Assembly (NCBI RefSeq): GCF_001571305.1 | Contig: NZ_BCTN01000001.1 | Coordinates: forward strand, 1 to 64,000 | Reading direction: 5' to 3' | DNA length: 64,000 nucleotides | Source of the DNA: Erwinia persicina NBRC 102418 | GTDB lineage: Bacteria > Pseudomonadota > Gammaproteobacteria > Enterobacterales > Enterobacteriaceae | Shown: positions 63,914 through 64,000 of the stretch, one piece after another | Layout of the letters: every line of letters starts with the position of its first letter | Position numbering within the stretch: the first letter of the stretch is position 1 | Position numbers and translations under genes: made by a program | The notes under the pieces: generated by a model | Databases searched by the model: none | What the model saw: only the letters and a program-made list of their open reading frames with translations | Told to the model about the DNA's origin: nothing

Positions 63914-64000
63914 ATGATGGAAGAACTGGATATCAGGGAAGTGGCTCATCTTTCCGGCGTGCTGCCCTCGGCGTTACGGTTTTACGAAACGAAAGGACTC
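63914..64000 (+). CDS. MerR-family transcriptional regulator (5' end only)
   Basis: The first 29 codons of a MerR-type regulator: 'MEELDIREVAHLSGVLPSALRFYETKGL', the characteristic helix-turn-helix with 'ALRFYE..GL'. Cut by the window end. Two adjacent ATG codons could start it. Divergent from the DUF2938 gene. Confidence 0.88.
   Translation, partial: MMEELDIREVAHLSGVLPSALRFYETKGL

Noticed and set aside
1..64000. CRISPR array, insertion sequence or complete prophage
   Set aside because: No regularly spaced direct repeats, no transposase frame and no phage structural genes were seen.

Overview
The window is a chromosomal segment from an Enterobacterales bacterium. The gene content and order (putA-putP-efeUOB-phoH; fliA-fliZ-dcyD; fliC-fliD-fliS-fliT-amyA-yedD; yodC-yedI-yedA-vsr-dcm-yedJ; mtfA next to a tRNA-Asn) match the E. 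coli backbone. The catechol/beta-ketoadipate genes and the flagellin-linked sugar genes suggest a plant- or soil-associated genus such as Erwinia or Pantoea; that genus-level guess is an inference.

Left part (1-13.2 kb): an NfsA-like oxidoreductase, phoH, the acid/iron-regulated efeUOB ferrous-iron uptake operon (with a Fur-box-like site before efeU), a periplasmic histidine phosphatase with a degenerate second domain, and the divergent putP/putA pair separated by a control region with several GTTGCA PutA operators. 13.2-20.2 kb: catBCA with a divergent LysR gene, followed by pcaI-pcaJ-pcaF-pcaD, a full route from catechol to succinyl-CoA plus acetyl-CoA. Two tandem YcfT-like membrane acyltransferases follow.

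22.7-41.6 kb is the flagellar section: dcyD, fliZ and fliA; an HNH-domain protein that appears to have its own flagellar sigma-28 promoter; then a sugar island inserted between fliA and fliC (rmlA, rmlC, rmlD, a hexapeptide acyltransferase, a VioA-like aminotransferase and two very large multi-domain glycosyltransferases), then fliC, fliD, fliS, fliT. The island most likely makes and attaches a rhamnose plus 4-amino-4,6-dideoxyglucose type glycan to flagellin, by analogy with Pseudomonas syringae. rmlB is absent here and must be supplied from elsewhere.

41.7-53.4 kb is backbone: amyA, yedD, small conserved genes, yodC, yedI, yedA, vsr-dcm, queH, a small ribbon-helix-helix-like protein, yedJ, a lone phage-type gene, mtfA and tRNA-Asn.

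At the tRNA-Asn the composition changes to AT-rich. A degraded P4-family integrase lies directly downstream, then an island (54.1-61.3 kb) with a LysR regulator and a tight seven-gene operon: an AfsA-like two-hotdog protein, an acyl carrier protein, a ketosynthase, a HAD phosphatase-like protein, an aldo/keto reductase, an MFS exporter and a PHP-domain phosphatase-like protein. This set fits a dedicated pathway for a gamma-butyrolactone or butenolide type small molecule (beta-ketoacyl-ACP plus dihydroxyacetone phosphate, dephosphorylation, reduction, export) in an enterobacterium. It is the most interesting system in the window. Three perfect inverted repeats lie in the roughly 1-kb AT-rich region upstream of the operon. 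The right end holds a thymidylate-kinase-like P-loop protein, a DUF2938 membrane protein and a divergent, truncated MerR regulator.
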